Of a stretch of 10,160 nt of DNA, positions 1-6,850 are shown one piece after another. The notes under the pieces were generated by a model that did no database searches, was not told the origin of the DNA, and saw only the letters and a list, made by a program, of their open reading frames with translations. Source of the DNA: Phycisphaerales bacterium (GTDB lineage: Bacteria; Planctomycetota; Phycisphaerae; Phycisphaerales; SM1A02). The stretch spans positions 1-10,160 of the forward strand of contig SLJD01000202.1 in assembly GCA_007135295.1 (NCBI GenBank). Direction: 5' to 3'. Each line of letters starts with the position of its first letter. Position 1 is the first letter of the stretch. The position numbers were made by a program, and so were the translations under genes.

Positions 1-1
1 G

Positions 2-934
2 CTCGCGCACCAGATTGCGACAGACGGCACACAAAAACTGCTGCTGGGCTGGCGGGAAGATTTGACACAACGCCGGCCCCCTATTTCCGATCAGAATCGT
101 CCACTGCCGATGCTGAAGAACAACGCATCGACTGAACGGCAGACGGAAACGGTGATGATCCCCACCCCGCAGCGACGTACGGCCTGTGTCTCGAGTCAGG
201 TCGGATGCCCGGTCGGATGCGCGTTCTGCGCTTCCGGGCTTGGTGGATTGGAAGGCAACCTTCGAGCGGGACAGATCGTCGAACAGGTGCACCGTCTCAA
301 CCGGATCGACGGCGTAGAGCGGATTACAAACATTGTATTCATGGGAATGGGCGAGCCACTTGCCAATTACAAGGCCGTCACCGACTCGATTCGAACCATC
401 AATGCGGGATGGGGGCTGGGGATCGGCGCTCGGCGCATCACCGTTTCGACAGTCGGGCTTCCAGGGGCAATCCGCAAACTGGTGCACTTCGAGCTACCTG
501 TCACACTTGCCTTGAGTCTGCACGCGCCGAATGACGATCTCCGCAGGGAACTCATCCCATGGTCACAGTACACGACCATTGAGGAACTGCTCGACGCGTG
601 CGATGAGTACTTTCGTCGCACGGGTCGAGAGATCACCCTCGAATACATCCTTCTGGGCGGGGTCAACGATCAGCCGGAACACGCTGATCAACTCGCCCGC
701 GTGGCGCGGCGGCTTCGTGCCAACGTGAACCTGATCCGATACAACGAAGTTCAAAGCCTACCGTATCATCGTCCCCGTACCGAGAATGTACGCGAGTTTC
801 AGCAGATTCTCCGGCGCCGCCGTGTCAACGTTCACATCCGAGCCAGCCGGGGCCGGGACATCGCAGCCGCTTGCGGACAGCTTCGGCATGAAAGGAAAGG
901 TTCCGGGAATTCCTGCGAGGAGTCACGTGGTTGA
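2..934 (+). CDS. rlmN: Dual-specificity 23S rRNA/tRNA adenine-C2 methyltransferase RlmN, 5'-truncated by window edge
   Basis: RlmN is a radical-SAM enzyme that methylates C2 of A2503 in 23S rRNA and of A37 in some tRNAs. The reading frame is open to the left edge. Codons before the TTG at 62 already read D-G-T-Q-K-L-L-L-G-W, the usual RlmN lead-in to the ETVMIP segment, so the true start lies outside the window and the TTG is internal. Visible landmarks are the radical-SAM cluster motif C-x3-C-x2-C (C-P-V-G-C-A-F-C, first Cys at 206-208), GMGEPLANY near 345, S-L-H-A at about 520, N-L-I-R-Y-N near 730, and the C-terminal A-C-G-Q-L whose Cys (872-874) matches the methyl-carrying Cys355 of the E. 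coli enzyme. All residues expected for activity in this part are present. The last 12 bp overlap the end of the convergent minus-strand gene. Cfr is a related alternative, but the sequence reads as ordinary RlmN. Confidence 0.93.
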   Translation, partial: LAHQIATDGTQKLLLGWREDLTQRRPPISDQNRPLPMLKNNASTERQTETVMIPTPQRRTACVSSQVGCPVGCAFCASGLGGLEGNLRAGQIVEQVHRLNRIDGVERITNIVFMGMGEPLANYKAVTDSIRTINAGWGLGIGARRITVSTVGLPGAIRKLVHFELPVTLALSLHAPNDDLRRELIPWSQYTTIEELLDACDEYFRRTGREITLEYILLGGVNDQPEHADQLARVARRLRANVNLIRYNEVQSLPYHRPRTENVREFQQILRRRRVNVHIRASRGRDIAAACGQLRHERKGSGNSCEESRG

Positions 935-3900
935 CGCCGCCTCGTCAATCTTGACATTCGACGTATTTGACAGCCCCGGCTCCTGAGCCCCCGCTTCAAT
1001 GGAATCAAGGCCCGACGTACCGCTTCGGAGCTGGTTCTGGGCAGCGCGGTCATGCAACCGTCGTGCAATATGAAGCCAGTGTTCGTAATCGTGGTGCAGA
1101 TTGCGAGCCATCCGGCCAACCAGTTCAACAACCTCGTCCCGAAACTGACGATCTGAAGCCGTCCCACGCCAGCGCTGCGGGATTAGATGACGCCCCATCG
1201 CAATGACTCTTGCCGGCCAGTCGCTGGTACGTATATCCGCACGTATCCGCCGGTTGAACCCCGTCAACTCGAACCGGGTGAGATATCGGCGTTCCAGTTC
1301 GTCGCCTCGGGCAAGTTTCACCATCAATCGCTGTCGGATGCGCCGCCTCTGCTCGGGGCTCGAAGCGAGTGTGGCAATGTACAATGCATCACGGATCAGC
1401 ATGGCATCAGCAATCGGCAAGACCATGTAACGCGTCACAGCGCGCCCCGTCTCGCCGCGATCCGCTTCGTACAGCCGAATAATGGAATCAGCATATATTC
1501 CGGCGTAATCAAGTCCGCCCCACAGCATGGTACGATACAGCCCGAGCACCATGTCGCGACGGACGATGCGGCCTGCGTCAGTTTCCGACAGTCCCGGCGT
1601 CAGGGTCAATGTCCGTTCGAGCAATTGCCTGAAACGCTTCGTACGTCTTCGGCCACCGGGGCCGCTTCGACGAACGGTCAATAGAAGGCGCTGGCAAAGC
1701 CGGTCGACATCTCCCACCGCATCGATGCGGGGTCGTTTCATCAGATCGCGTTGAACAGCGAGGTGCCGCCCGAACTCAAAGGCTTCACGGGACAGTCCGA
1801 AACCATTGGATTCAAGCTCTTGCAAGGACAGTTCCAGCGCATCGAGGGAAAGCGGAACAAGTCCCCGCTGAAACGCCAGGCCGAGCATTACCAGATCCGT
1901 CTGGCGATCCGAATGAAACGTCAGGCGGGCCGCATCAACAAAGTCGTCGATCCGGCTTGTCTCACTCGTTACGACCCGTTCGACAGCCAGCCGCTGCTGC
2001 TGCCGCTGCAGTCGTATACGATTGGTCTCCCGTTCATCGTCGAAGAATCCCGAGTTGATAACCCCAGCCGTCCTCAAGGGGTGTGCCACCCGGAGTTGTT
2101 TGTCCGGCCCGAGAGCACGAAGCGTCTCATCCCAGTCGAGACCGAGAAGCAGATCGGCTTCGCCGAACGGCAGATGCGCTGACTCCGATGTCGCGAATTC
2201 ACTGCCGTGAGGACGGGTGAACAACACCTGCATCCAAGCCCGACGTCCGGCTCCGATTGGCGTTTCATCCGTCAAAGTGCGTACGAGATATCCCATGTGA
2301 CGCCCCGCCCGGCAGAGAACGCGCCAAAGCACGCCGTTTGTCCCGCCGCGATATCCCGCCACATGCATACGCCAGACAGATTGTCCTGCATGCACTGGTT
2401 TGGAAACTGCCAGCCTTTCCGGGGCCTGCTGGCGCCACAACGCCAGAGGCGGCCGACTGCGAATGACATCGACCTGCTCGAACATAGGACGGAGCCGCAG
2501 GCGAAATCGCTGGTCGACGCCTTCCGGCAGTCGATCGATGCTGAACTCGGGCTCCATCAGGCCCGGGTCACGCTGCTGGGCGCGGTCAAGCAGTTGCTCG
2601 TCATCCGGCAGCCGTATTGCACATGTCTGATCCACCGACCAGATTAACCGTTGCCTGGGCTCAAAGCCGAGTCGGTCGGATTCAGCCATCTCCCGCTCAA
2701 CACGGCGCACATCGTACTGAGCCGGCTGCCCGTCCCGGATAATCATGATGGTAACGGCCTCGGTCATAGCGGCCTGACGGAGTTGCTCGCGCAACCTTTG
2801 GCGTTGAGCGAACTCCCCCGATTCCACACGAACTGAAGCGGGTGAGTCCGTCGGGATGATGCCACGGCTGAACCGCTCGAACTCGTAGACATCCTCCCCA
2901 TCGACAGCACATACGAGTAGCAGAAACGGCGTCTCCTGCGATGTGTCGCGCACTATCGACCAGCCATCTCGAAGCAGTCTCGTCGCGGACCAGATCTCAG
3001 CGCGAACGATTCGATCGGCGCCTGCCGGAGCCGACTCTCCGGTGAGCCCTACCCACGTCGTCTCGCCCGATTCGCTTCGCCCGTGATCACTGGACCATTT
3101 CCGCAAATCATCAATCAGAGATCTGAGCTGTTTCTCTGCCGCGTGAATCCCGACGCTCTCATGCCGCCCGGCCACCCGATCAACAGGTGCATCAGGTAGC
3201 GACGCCAGCCGGTCGTCAATCTCGCTTGCTGATCGTACCAAGCGCAGCGAAGACTTCAGTCGGCGGGCCAGTATCGAGGGATGACCGATGCTTTCAGCTG
3301 ACTGGAGAAGGCCTGACTGGCTCACCCCGTGATCGCAGGAAAGCACGCTGGCCGGGTGCTCCCGCTCTCTGTTTCGCATCTTCTCCACCACGGCGAGCAC
3401 TTCTGACTCGACACTGCCCGGCCGTGCCTCGATCACCATGATCTGTTCACAACGGCTGAGCAGACGCTGCACCATTGATTCATCGATCGGATGAGTCAAC
3501 CGAAGGTGCAGCAGTGGAACACGTCCCTTCATATGCAGAACGAACAACAGATGGTTCATCGCCTCCGCCGCCGGCCCGGTGAGGATAAAACCGATGGGCT
3601 CGCGCTCGCCGGGGCTCGGCAGGCGGTACAGTCGATTCAGCTCCAGACGTCGAGCAAGTTGAAGCACGTCATTTGCCTCAGCAGGGCGAGTCGTGCGTCG
3701 ATATCGACGGGCAATAGTTGCATCAATTGAATCACCTATGCGGTTCGGCCTGACCGTCAGTGTGTCCGCCGCACGCCAGATATCGCGATGCACCGTCAGG
3801 CATGCCACGCCACCTCCCGCCCGCGCAAGCCGCAATGACCATTCAATTGAATCACGCAGATCTTCAACCGTCGACGCTTCCAGGCACGGCAGGCCAAGCT

Positions 3901-4339
3901 GGCGCGCAAGCAGCCGCGGACAGACACCGGTCGACCGCCTCTGATCATCCTCGATCACAATCGTCATGCATCCAGCCGATTGATTGGAAAAAGCCGCACG
4001 CTCAATGGCTGGTTCCGTCTCCGCCAACTGGTCGGCAGGAACGAGAGCCAGGCAGGCTCCGCCGCGACTCGCCATCGCGACTCCAAGGTCGACGCCGCGG
4101 CCTGCATGCGCTACCCCACGCACGTGTAGGTCGTGCTGCTGCAGAATCTCGCTCACCCCTATCTCACGGACCATGGATGTCATGTCCTGGAACGGATGCG
4201 AATCTGGGCACGCGATGAGTTCCACTGAAACATCCGATTCCAGTGTCCCTTTCACAAGTGCTTGAAGCGCGGTGAAGAATGCCGGCCCTTCATGCCGGCC
4301 GAGCACATGTCTCATGGGCGGCGTGGTACTGGATGACAT
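923..4339 (-). CDS. Degenerate fused indolepyruvate:ferredoxin oxidoreductase-like protein (2-oxoacid oxidoreductase family, cofactor motifs lost)
   Basis: With the ATG at 4337-4339 the protein has 1138 residues, close to the usual length of bacterial fused IorA/IorB enzymes. An upstream extension of 53 codons is possible but would run into the preceding HAD gene; a Met at 4315 is another candidate start. Domain order by eye: a pyrimidine-binding-like region (about 10-195), a transketolase-C-like segment (250-318, starting I-G-F-I-L-T-G), a TPP/ferredoxin-like region (447-627), a gamma-type reductase domain (657-865, with H-V-A-G-Y-R-G-G-T-N-G-V in place of the usual G-x-G-G-x-G), then the A-F-E-F-G-R segment and a C-terminal DUF6537-like domain (917-1117). 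The family oxidises aryl pyruvates with TPP and [4Fe-4S] clusters. Here no C-x2-C-x2-C motif exists; only one Cys (573) remains where the first cluster should begin, and no GDG-type TPP motif is visible. I infer a non-catalytic or repurposed relative. It probably shares an operon with the HAD gene 43 bp upstream. Confidence 0.7.
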   Translation of the reverse strand: MSSSTTPPMRHVLGRHEGPAFFTALQALVKGTLESDVSVELIACPDSHPFQDMTSMVREIGVSEILQQHDLHVRGVAHAGRGVDLGVAMASRGGACLALVPADQLAETEPAIERAAFSNQSAGCMTIVIEDDQRRSTGVCPRLLARQLGLPCLEASTVEDLRDSIEWSLRLARAGGGVACLTVHRDIWRAADTLTVRPNRIGDSIDATIARRYRRTTRPAEANDVLQLARRLELNRLYRLPSPGEREPIGFILTGPAAEAMNHLLFVLHMKGRVPLLHLRLTHPIDESMVQRLLSRCEQIMVIEARPGSVESEVLAVVEKMRNREREHPASVLSCDHGVSQSGLLQSAESIGHPSILARRLKSSLRLVRSASEIDDRLASLPDAPVDRVAGRHESVGIHAAEKQLRSLIDDLRKWSSDHGRSESGETTWVGLTGESAPAGADRIVRAEIWSATRLLRDGWSIVRDTSQETPFLLLVCAVDGEDVYEFERFSRGIIPTDSPASVRVESGEFAQRQRLREQLRQAAMTEAVTIMIIRDGQPAQYDVRRVEREMAESDRLGFEPRQRLIWSVDQTCAIRLPDDEQLLDRAQQRDPGLMEPEFSIDRLPEGVDQRFRLRLRPMFEQVDVIRSRPPLALWRQQAPERLAVSKPVHAGQSVWRMHVAGYRGGTNGVLWRVLCRAGRHMGYLVRTLTDETPIGAGRRAWMQVLFTRPHGSEFATSESAHLPFGEADLLLGLDWDETLRALGPDKQLRVAHPLRTAGVINSGFFDDERETNRIRLQRQQQRLAVERVVTSETSRIDDFVDAARLTFHSDRQTDLVMLGLAFQRGLVPLSLDALELSLQELESNGFGLSREAFEFGRHLAVQRDLMKRPRIDAVGDVDRLCQRLLLTVRRSGPGGRRRTKRFRQLLERTLTLTPGLSETDAGRIVRRDMVLGLYRTMLWGGLDYAGIYADSIIRLYEADRGETGRAVTRYMVLPIADAMLIRDALYIATLASSPEQRRRIRQRLMVKLARGDELERRYLTRFELTGFNRRIRADIRTSDWPARVIAMGRHLIPQRWRGTASDRQFRDEVVELVGRMARNLHHDYEHWLHIARRLHDRAAQNQLRSGTSGLDSIEAGAQEPGLSNTSNVKIDEAASTT

Positions 4340-4366
4340 CTGACTGGATTGTATGGGATAAAGTTG

Positions 4367-4383
4367 GTGCCGCGAGCCGGCAC
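4367..4383 (-). other. Small hairpin between the HAD gene and the oxidoreductase-like gene
   Basis: GTGCCG and CGGCAC form a perfect 6-bp inverted repeat around a 5-nt loop, placed exactly at the stop codon of the HAD gene in its transcript direction. The bases that follow (C-A-A-C-T-T-T-A-T) are only weakly U-rich. It could be a leaky terminator or an mRNA processing or stability element that lowers expression of the downstream gene, or it could be chance in GC-rich DNA. Confidence 0.25.
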
Positions 4384-5252
4384 TACCATTGCCCCGCCAG
4401 AATGCACTCAATTGCCTGCGCCACACCATCATCGCCGTTCGATGCGGTAACGCGATCGGCAACGGCCAGCACAGCATCATCCGCGTTCGCCATGGCAATG
4501 CCCAAGGGCGCCGCCTCGATCATGCTGACGTCATTGAGCCCATCGCCAATTGCTGCCACGCGACTTTGTTCATATCCGAGTCGATTCACGTATGCCTGCA
4601 GCATCGACCACTTGCTGACACGGGGGTTGAATACTTCGAGCATGTGGATCGGATCCTCATCAGACTTTTCAATCGCGACCGCTGCCCAATGCTGCAACAG
4701 TGCCCGGTCCCCGAGATCTTCTCTCAGCTCCATGGCAATGCCAAGCAATGCACTCTGCGGCGCAACCGTGCCGATGCGCAAGGTGTGCTCGGGATCAGGA
4801 TCTTCTTCGATCCGATCCACAAAGCGTATCCGAACCGGAAGATGCGAGAACCACCACTCAGTGGAGGGAGCCATCACGGCCGGACCGACTGCCAGATAGT
4901 CATAGCCAGTCGCGTGCGCATCCTTGAGAACGAGTGCCTTATGATCATGGTTGACCAGTGAGCGACTGACCTCTTTCACGACCTCGTGCGGCATGATTCG
5001 CCGCTCCACTGTCCGGCCCGTGAGAGCCTGTTGAAGGACAGCGCCACCGGCACCGATGAACATGCCGTGCTGCCCAACCGACTCAAGAATCGCTTTGCTT
5101 TCAATGAACGCCCGTCCCGTTGCGACCAATACGTCGACTCCGGCGTTTCTGGCCTCAGTGATTGCTTCCTGATTGCGCGGAGAGACTCTGCCGTCCGGGC
5201 CAAGCAGTGTCCCATCCAGGTCAACGGCCAACACATCAATTGAAGGCGTCAT
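4383..5252 (-). CDS. Cof-type HAD-IIB family hydrolase (sugar-phosphate or nucleotide phosphatase)
   Basis: This is a 289-residue HAD-superfamily phosphatase of the Cof/YbiV type with a C2 cap inserted between motifs II and III. All four catalytic motifs are present: D-L-D-G-T (nucleophile Asp11, Asp13), A-T-G-R (Thr45), Lys214 in V-S-K, and G-D-G-L-N-D (236-241). Residues between about 80 and 205 form the cap. I chose the ATG at 5250-5252 because M-T-P-S-I-D-V-L-A-V-D-L-D-G-T places the nucleophile at the usual distance from the N-terminus; a longer frame opens 20 codons upstream but adds an Arg-rich tail without family character. AAGGA lies about 15 nt ahead of the ATG, far for a Shine-Dalgarno. 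Substrates in this family are small phosphorylated metabolites (hexose phosphates, FMN, pyridoxal phosphate) and cannot be named from sequence. It is the first gene of a likely two-gene minus-strand operon with the oxidoreductase-like gene. Confidence 0.9.
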   Translation of the reverse strand: MTPSIDVLAVDLDGTLLGPDGRVSPRNQEAITEARNAGVDVLVATGRAFIESKAILESVGQHGMFIGAGGAVLQQALTGRTVERRIMPHEVVKEVSRSLVNHDHKALVLKDAHATGYDYLAVGPAVMAPSTEWWFSHLPVRIRFVDRIEEDPDPEHTLRIGTVAPQSALLGIAMELREDLGDRALLQHWAAVAIEKSDEDPIHMLEVFNPRVSKWSMLQAYVNRLGYEQSRVAAIGDGLNDVSMIEAAPLGIAMANADDAVLAVADRVTASNGDDGVAQAIECILAGQW

Positions 5253-5417
5253 TGCAGCAAAGCTACGTCCTTTTCTGGGGGTCCGCAACCAGCGGCACGC
5301 CTCCGGCCGCATTTCACTCTGGAGTTGCAGCGGTGGAGCGTCACCCCAACCATTCTTGCCGAAAACATTCCTGACGCATACTCTGAGAACGGTGACCTCC
5401 CTTGAGTTTGCATTGTG
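5253..5417. other. Divergent intergenic region with a weak plus-strand promoter candidate
   Basis: These 165 bp separate the starts of the minus-strand HAD gene and the plus-strand kinase gene, so promoters for both must lie here or inside the coding ends. On the plus strand TTGCCG (5356-5361) and TACTCT (5379-5384) are 17 bp apart and 33 bp before the kinase ATG; they match the sigma-70 consensus at 4/6 and 3/6. On the minus strand I see no box pair better than chance. No operator-like palindrome stands out. Confidence 0.25.
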
Positions 5418-6392
5418 ATGCCTCCCGTGGCCGATTCAATACCAATGGACTCCAGGAACCTTGCAGCAAGTTTGACCCCGGAACTGGTCAAGGCTTGCGA
5501 CAATCAGTTGCACAATGTGTCATGGTTCCGAACGGACTGGCAACGTGGAGGGGCAGCTACTGCGACGGCTGACGTGATTGACCCCGATGGAATCACGAGG
5601 CGAGCCGTCGTCAAGCTCCCAGTCGTGGTACGGGAACTCATCTGGACGAAACGGCTTTCGGGCCAGAGCGGTGATACTGAACCTTGCACCCCTGCAGTGT
5701 ACTTCTGCGGCGAGGAACTCGGCGGCTACGATCTGGCATGGCTGGTCCTTGAGCACCTCGATTACGGCCCACTCGCGCTTCACTGGACCGACGACTGCAT
5801 CCAACGCATCGCCGAGGCAGCTGCTTCATTCTATGTTGCAGCCAATCACTTTCCCGTTGATCAGGCTCCCCCCGCCGAAGACTGGCGTGCAGAAGTCAAG
5901 GTCGCACAAAAGAAATTAGCTGATCACAACATTCCCGACAAAGGACGGTGGAAGAAAGCATTGAAGAAGTTCGCCTCACGGCTGGATGATTTTGTCAGCG
6001 AATGGGAAGCACGGCGGGTTGACGAATGGATTCACGGTGATCTGCATCCGGCAAATGCCATGTGCCGCGCCGATGGCCCCAAAGTACCGGTTTGCCTGAT
6101 TGATCTTGCCGAGATTCGACCAGGCCATTGGATTGAAGACGCCATCTACCTTGAACGGCTCTTGTGGGCCCGGCCGGAACGTCTCAAGAGCAGCACCATG
6201 AAACCGGTTAAGGCCTTGGCCACAGCCCGCCGGCGACGTGGCCTTTCAGTGGATGACGATTATCAACGACTTGCGATGATCCGACGGGCATTGCTGGCAG
6301 GAACTTCGATTGGTTTTCTCAAATCAGAAGGCAGTCCCAAACATCTTGCAACCAGCCTTGAATGGCTGGAACGTTCTTTGGCGGAAATATAG
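5418..6392 (+). CDS. Aminoglycoside phosphotransferase (APH)/choline-kinase-fold small-molecule kinase
   Basis: This 324-residue protein has the eukaryotic-like kinase fold of the APH family, which transfers phosphate from ATP to small hydroxylated molecules. The visible marks are the ATP-binding Lys66 in A-V-V-K-L-P, a hinge-like W-L-V-L-E-H-L (around 109-115), the Brenner catalytic motif H-G-D-L-H-P-A-N (206-213, catalytic Asp208) and the metal-binding Asp229 in L-I-D-L, followed by G-H-W-I-E-D. The last region departs from the common I-D-W-E/D...G-D...D-L-A pattern, so it is not a standard antibiotic-resistance enzyme. No signal peptide is visible; it should be cytosolic. The start could be the ATG at 5418, the overlapping GTG at 5415, or the ATG at 5445; no clear Shine-Dalgarno decides this. 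The substrate is unknown. Fructosamine kinase, homoserine kinase or choline/ethanolamine kinase-like roles are all open. It stands alone on its strand. Confidence 0.85.
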   Translation: MPPVADSIPMDSRNLAASLTPELVKACDNQLHNVSWFRTDWQRGGAATATADVIDPDGITRRAVVKLPVVVRELIWTKRLSGQSGDTEPCTPAVYFCGEELGGYDLAWLVLEHLDYGPLALHWTDDCIQRIAEAAASFYVAANHFPVDQAPPAEDWRAEVKVAQKKLADHNIPDKGRWKKALKKFASRLDDFVSEWEARRVDEWIHGDLHPANAMCRADGPKVPVCLIDLAEIRPGHWIEDAIYLERLLWARPERLKSSTMKPVKALATARRRRGLSVDDDYQRLAMIRRALLAGTSIGFLKSEGSPKHLATSLEWLERSLAEI

Positions 6393-6420
6393 AAACATTT
6401 TCCTGAACGAGGGCTTCTTG

Positions 6421-6454
6421 GAAAATCGTTGCTGGTTGAAAATCGTTGCTGGTT
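6421..6454. repeat. Perfect 17-bp tandem duplication
   Basis: The unit GAAAATCGTTGCTGGTT occurs twice head to tail (6421-6437 and 6438-6454) without a mismatch. The unit length is not a multiple of three, which fits a non-coding location. The identity suggests a recent slippage duplication, or two adjacent copies of a binding site. Confidence 0.95.
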
Positions 6455-6530
6455 ATGGTTAAGCAAGCACAAGTGTATCCACAATTCGTGCCGATTCCAG
6501 AGATGCCACCGAAGTGCTTGCCCAAATCTC

Positions 6531-6559
6531 TTGCAACTGACTGATTGGGATGGTAGAGT
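6531..6559 (+). promoter_or_regulatory. Sigma-70-like promoter candidate upstream of the terminator
   Basis: TTGCAA (6531-6536) and TAGAGT (6554-6559) are separated by 17 bp and each match the consensus at 4 of 6 positions. A start near 6566 would make an RNA of only about 60 nt before the intrinsic terminator at 6588-6627, so if active it would produce a small RNA or an attenuated leader for the secreted protein gene. Matches of this quality also occur by chance. Confidence 0.3.
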
Positions 6560-6587
6560 ACGTTTTAGTAACCTTGCCCCCCGGAAG

Positions 6588-6627
6588 CCGGCCCGGTTCG
6601 AGCTCCGCTCACCGGGCCGGTTTTTTT
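6588..6627 (+). terminator. Strong Rho-independent terminator
   Basis: CCGGCCCGGT (6588-6597) and ACCGGGCCGG (6611-6620) are perfect inverted repeats of 10 bp, all but one pair G-C, around a 13-nt loop, followed directly by seven T's (6621-6627). It lies 195 bp past the kinase stop and 223 bp before the start of the secreted protein gene. It probably ends the kinase transcript or a small RNA made from the spacer. It also shows that the open frame extending the secreted protein upstream is not translated. Confidence 0.9.
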
Positions 6628-6850
6628 GTTCCCTCTCCTGTCCTCCCCCTGCCCTCCCGAATGGCCTCATCACGAGAGGTGGTCACCCTGCCCACGAGGA
6701 AAGCCATTTGGGAAAAGCGTGGCCCGATTCTTGCCCAAGGGGATTTTCGGAGCTACGTTTCTTACGCAACGCGTTCTGCCCGATGTAACGGGAGCGTTGC
6801 CTAAGGCGTGGGCCCATGATCCGCTGTTCAAGTGGCAGGAGGGAGTTGTT
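6628..6850 (+). other. Upstream region of the secreted protein gene
   Basis: These 223 bp between the terminator and the GTG start should hold the promoter of the secreted protein gene. The best box pair I can find is TTGCCC followed 17 bp later by TACGTT (around 6732-6760), which is poor. A small palindrome AACGCGTT lies near 6770. No riboswitch or gene is recognisable. Confidence 0.3.
6837..6845 (+). promoter_or_regulatory. Ribosome binding site that fixes the GTG start at 6851
   Basis: AGGAGGGAG contains a full GGAGG (6838-6842) 8 nt before GTG. It is the clearest Shine-Dalgarno in the window, and it places the start directly ahead of a classical signal peptide, so the 75 in-frame codons upstream are discarded. 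Confidence 0.8.

Larger units (their letters stand above)
6393..6587. other. Non-coding spacer after the kinase gene, with repeat, inverted repeats and promoter-like pair
   Basis: I see no convincing gene in this stretch; the open frames that cross it also cross the terminator downstream and look like no known protein. It holds, in order: a 7-bp inverted repeat ATTTTCC/GGAAAAT (6397-6403 and 6420-6426), a 17-bp tandem duplication (6421-6454), an 8-bp inverted repeat GCAAGCAC/GTGCTTGC (6463-6470 and 6514-6521) that encloses two smaller stems, and a sigma-70-like pair at 6531-6559. It could be a long structured 3' UTR of the kinase mRNA or a small RNA locus. Confidence 0.4.

Noticed and set aside
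1187..2182. Long plus-strand open frames across 1187-4218 (up to 165 codons)
   Set aside because: They are complementary-strand shadows of the long minus-strand gene; their translations lack domains and are broken into many overlapping frames.
3723..3855. 13-bp direct repeat TCAATTGAATCAC at 3723 and 3843
   Set aside because: Both copies lie in coding sequence and encode similar D-S-I stretches in the same frame; with only two copies 120 bp apart this fits chance.
4340..4498. 53-codon in-frame extension of the oxidoreductase-like gene
   Set aside because: It overlaps the 3' end of the HAD gene in another frame and its Arg/Trp-rich translation is the shadow of that gene; the first family-like sequence starts after the Met at 4337-4339.
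6580..6620. GGTTCGAGCTCC resembling a tRNA T-arm
   Set aside because: The flanking bases pair as a 10-bp terminator stem, not as a 5-bp T-stem with a 7-nt loop, and no acceptor or anticodon arm is present.
6626..6850. 75-codon in-frame extension of the secreted protein upstream of 6851
   Set aside because: It begins within the T-run of the intrinsic terminator, has no family character, and the GTG at 6851 has a strong Shine-Dalgarno directly ahead of a signal peptide.
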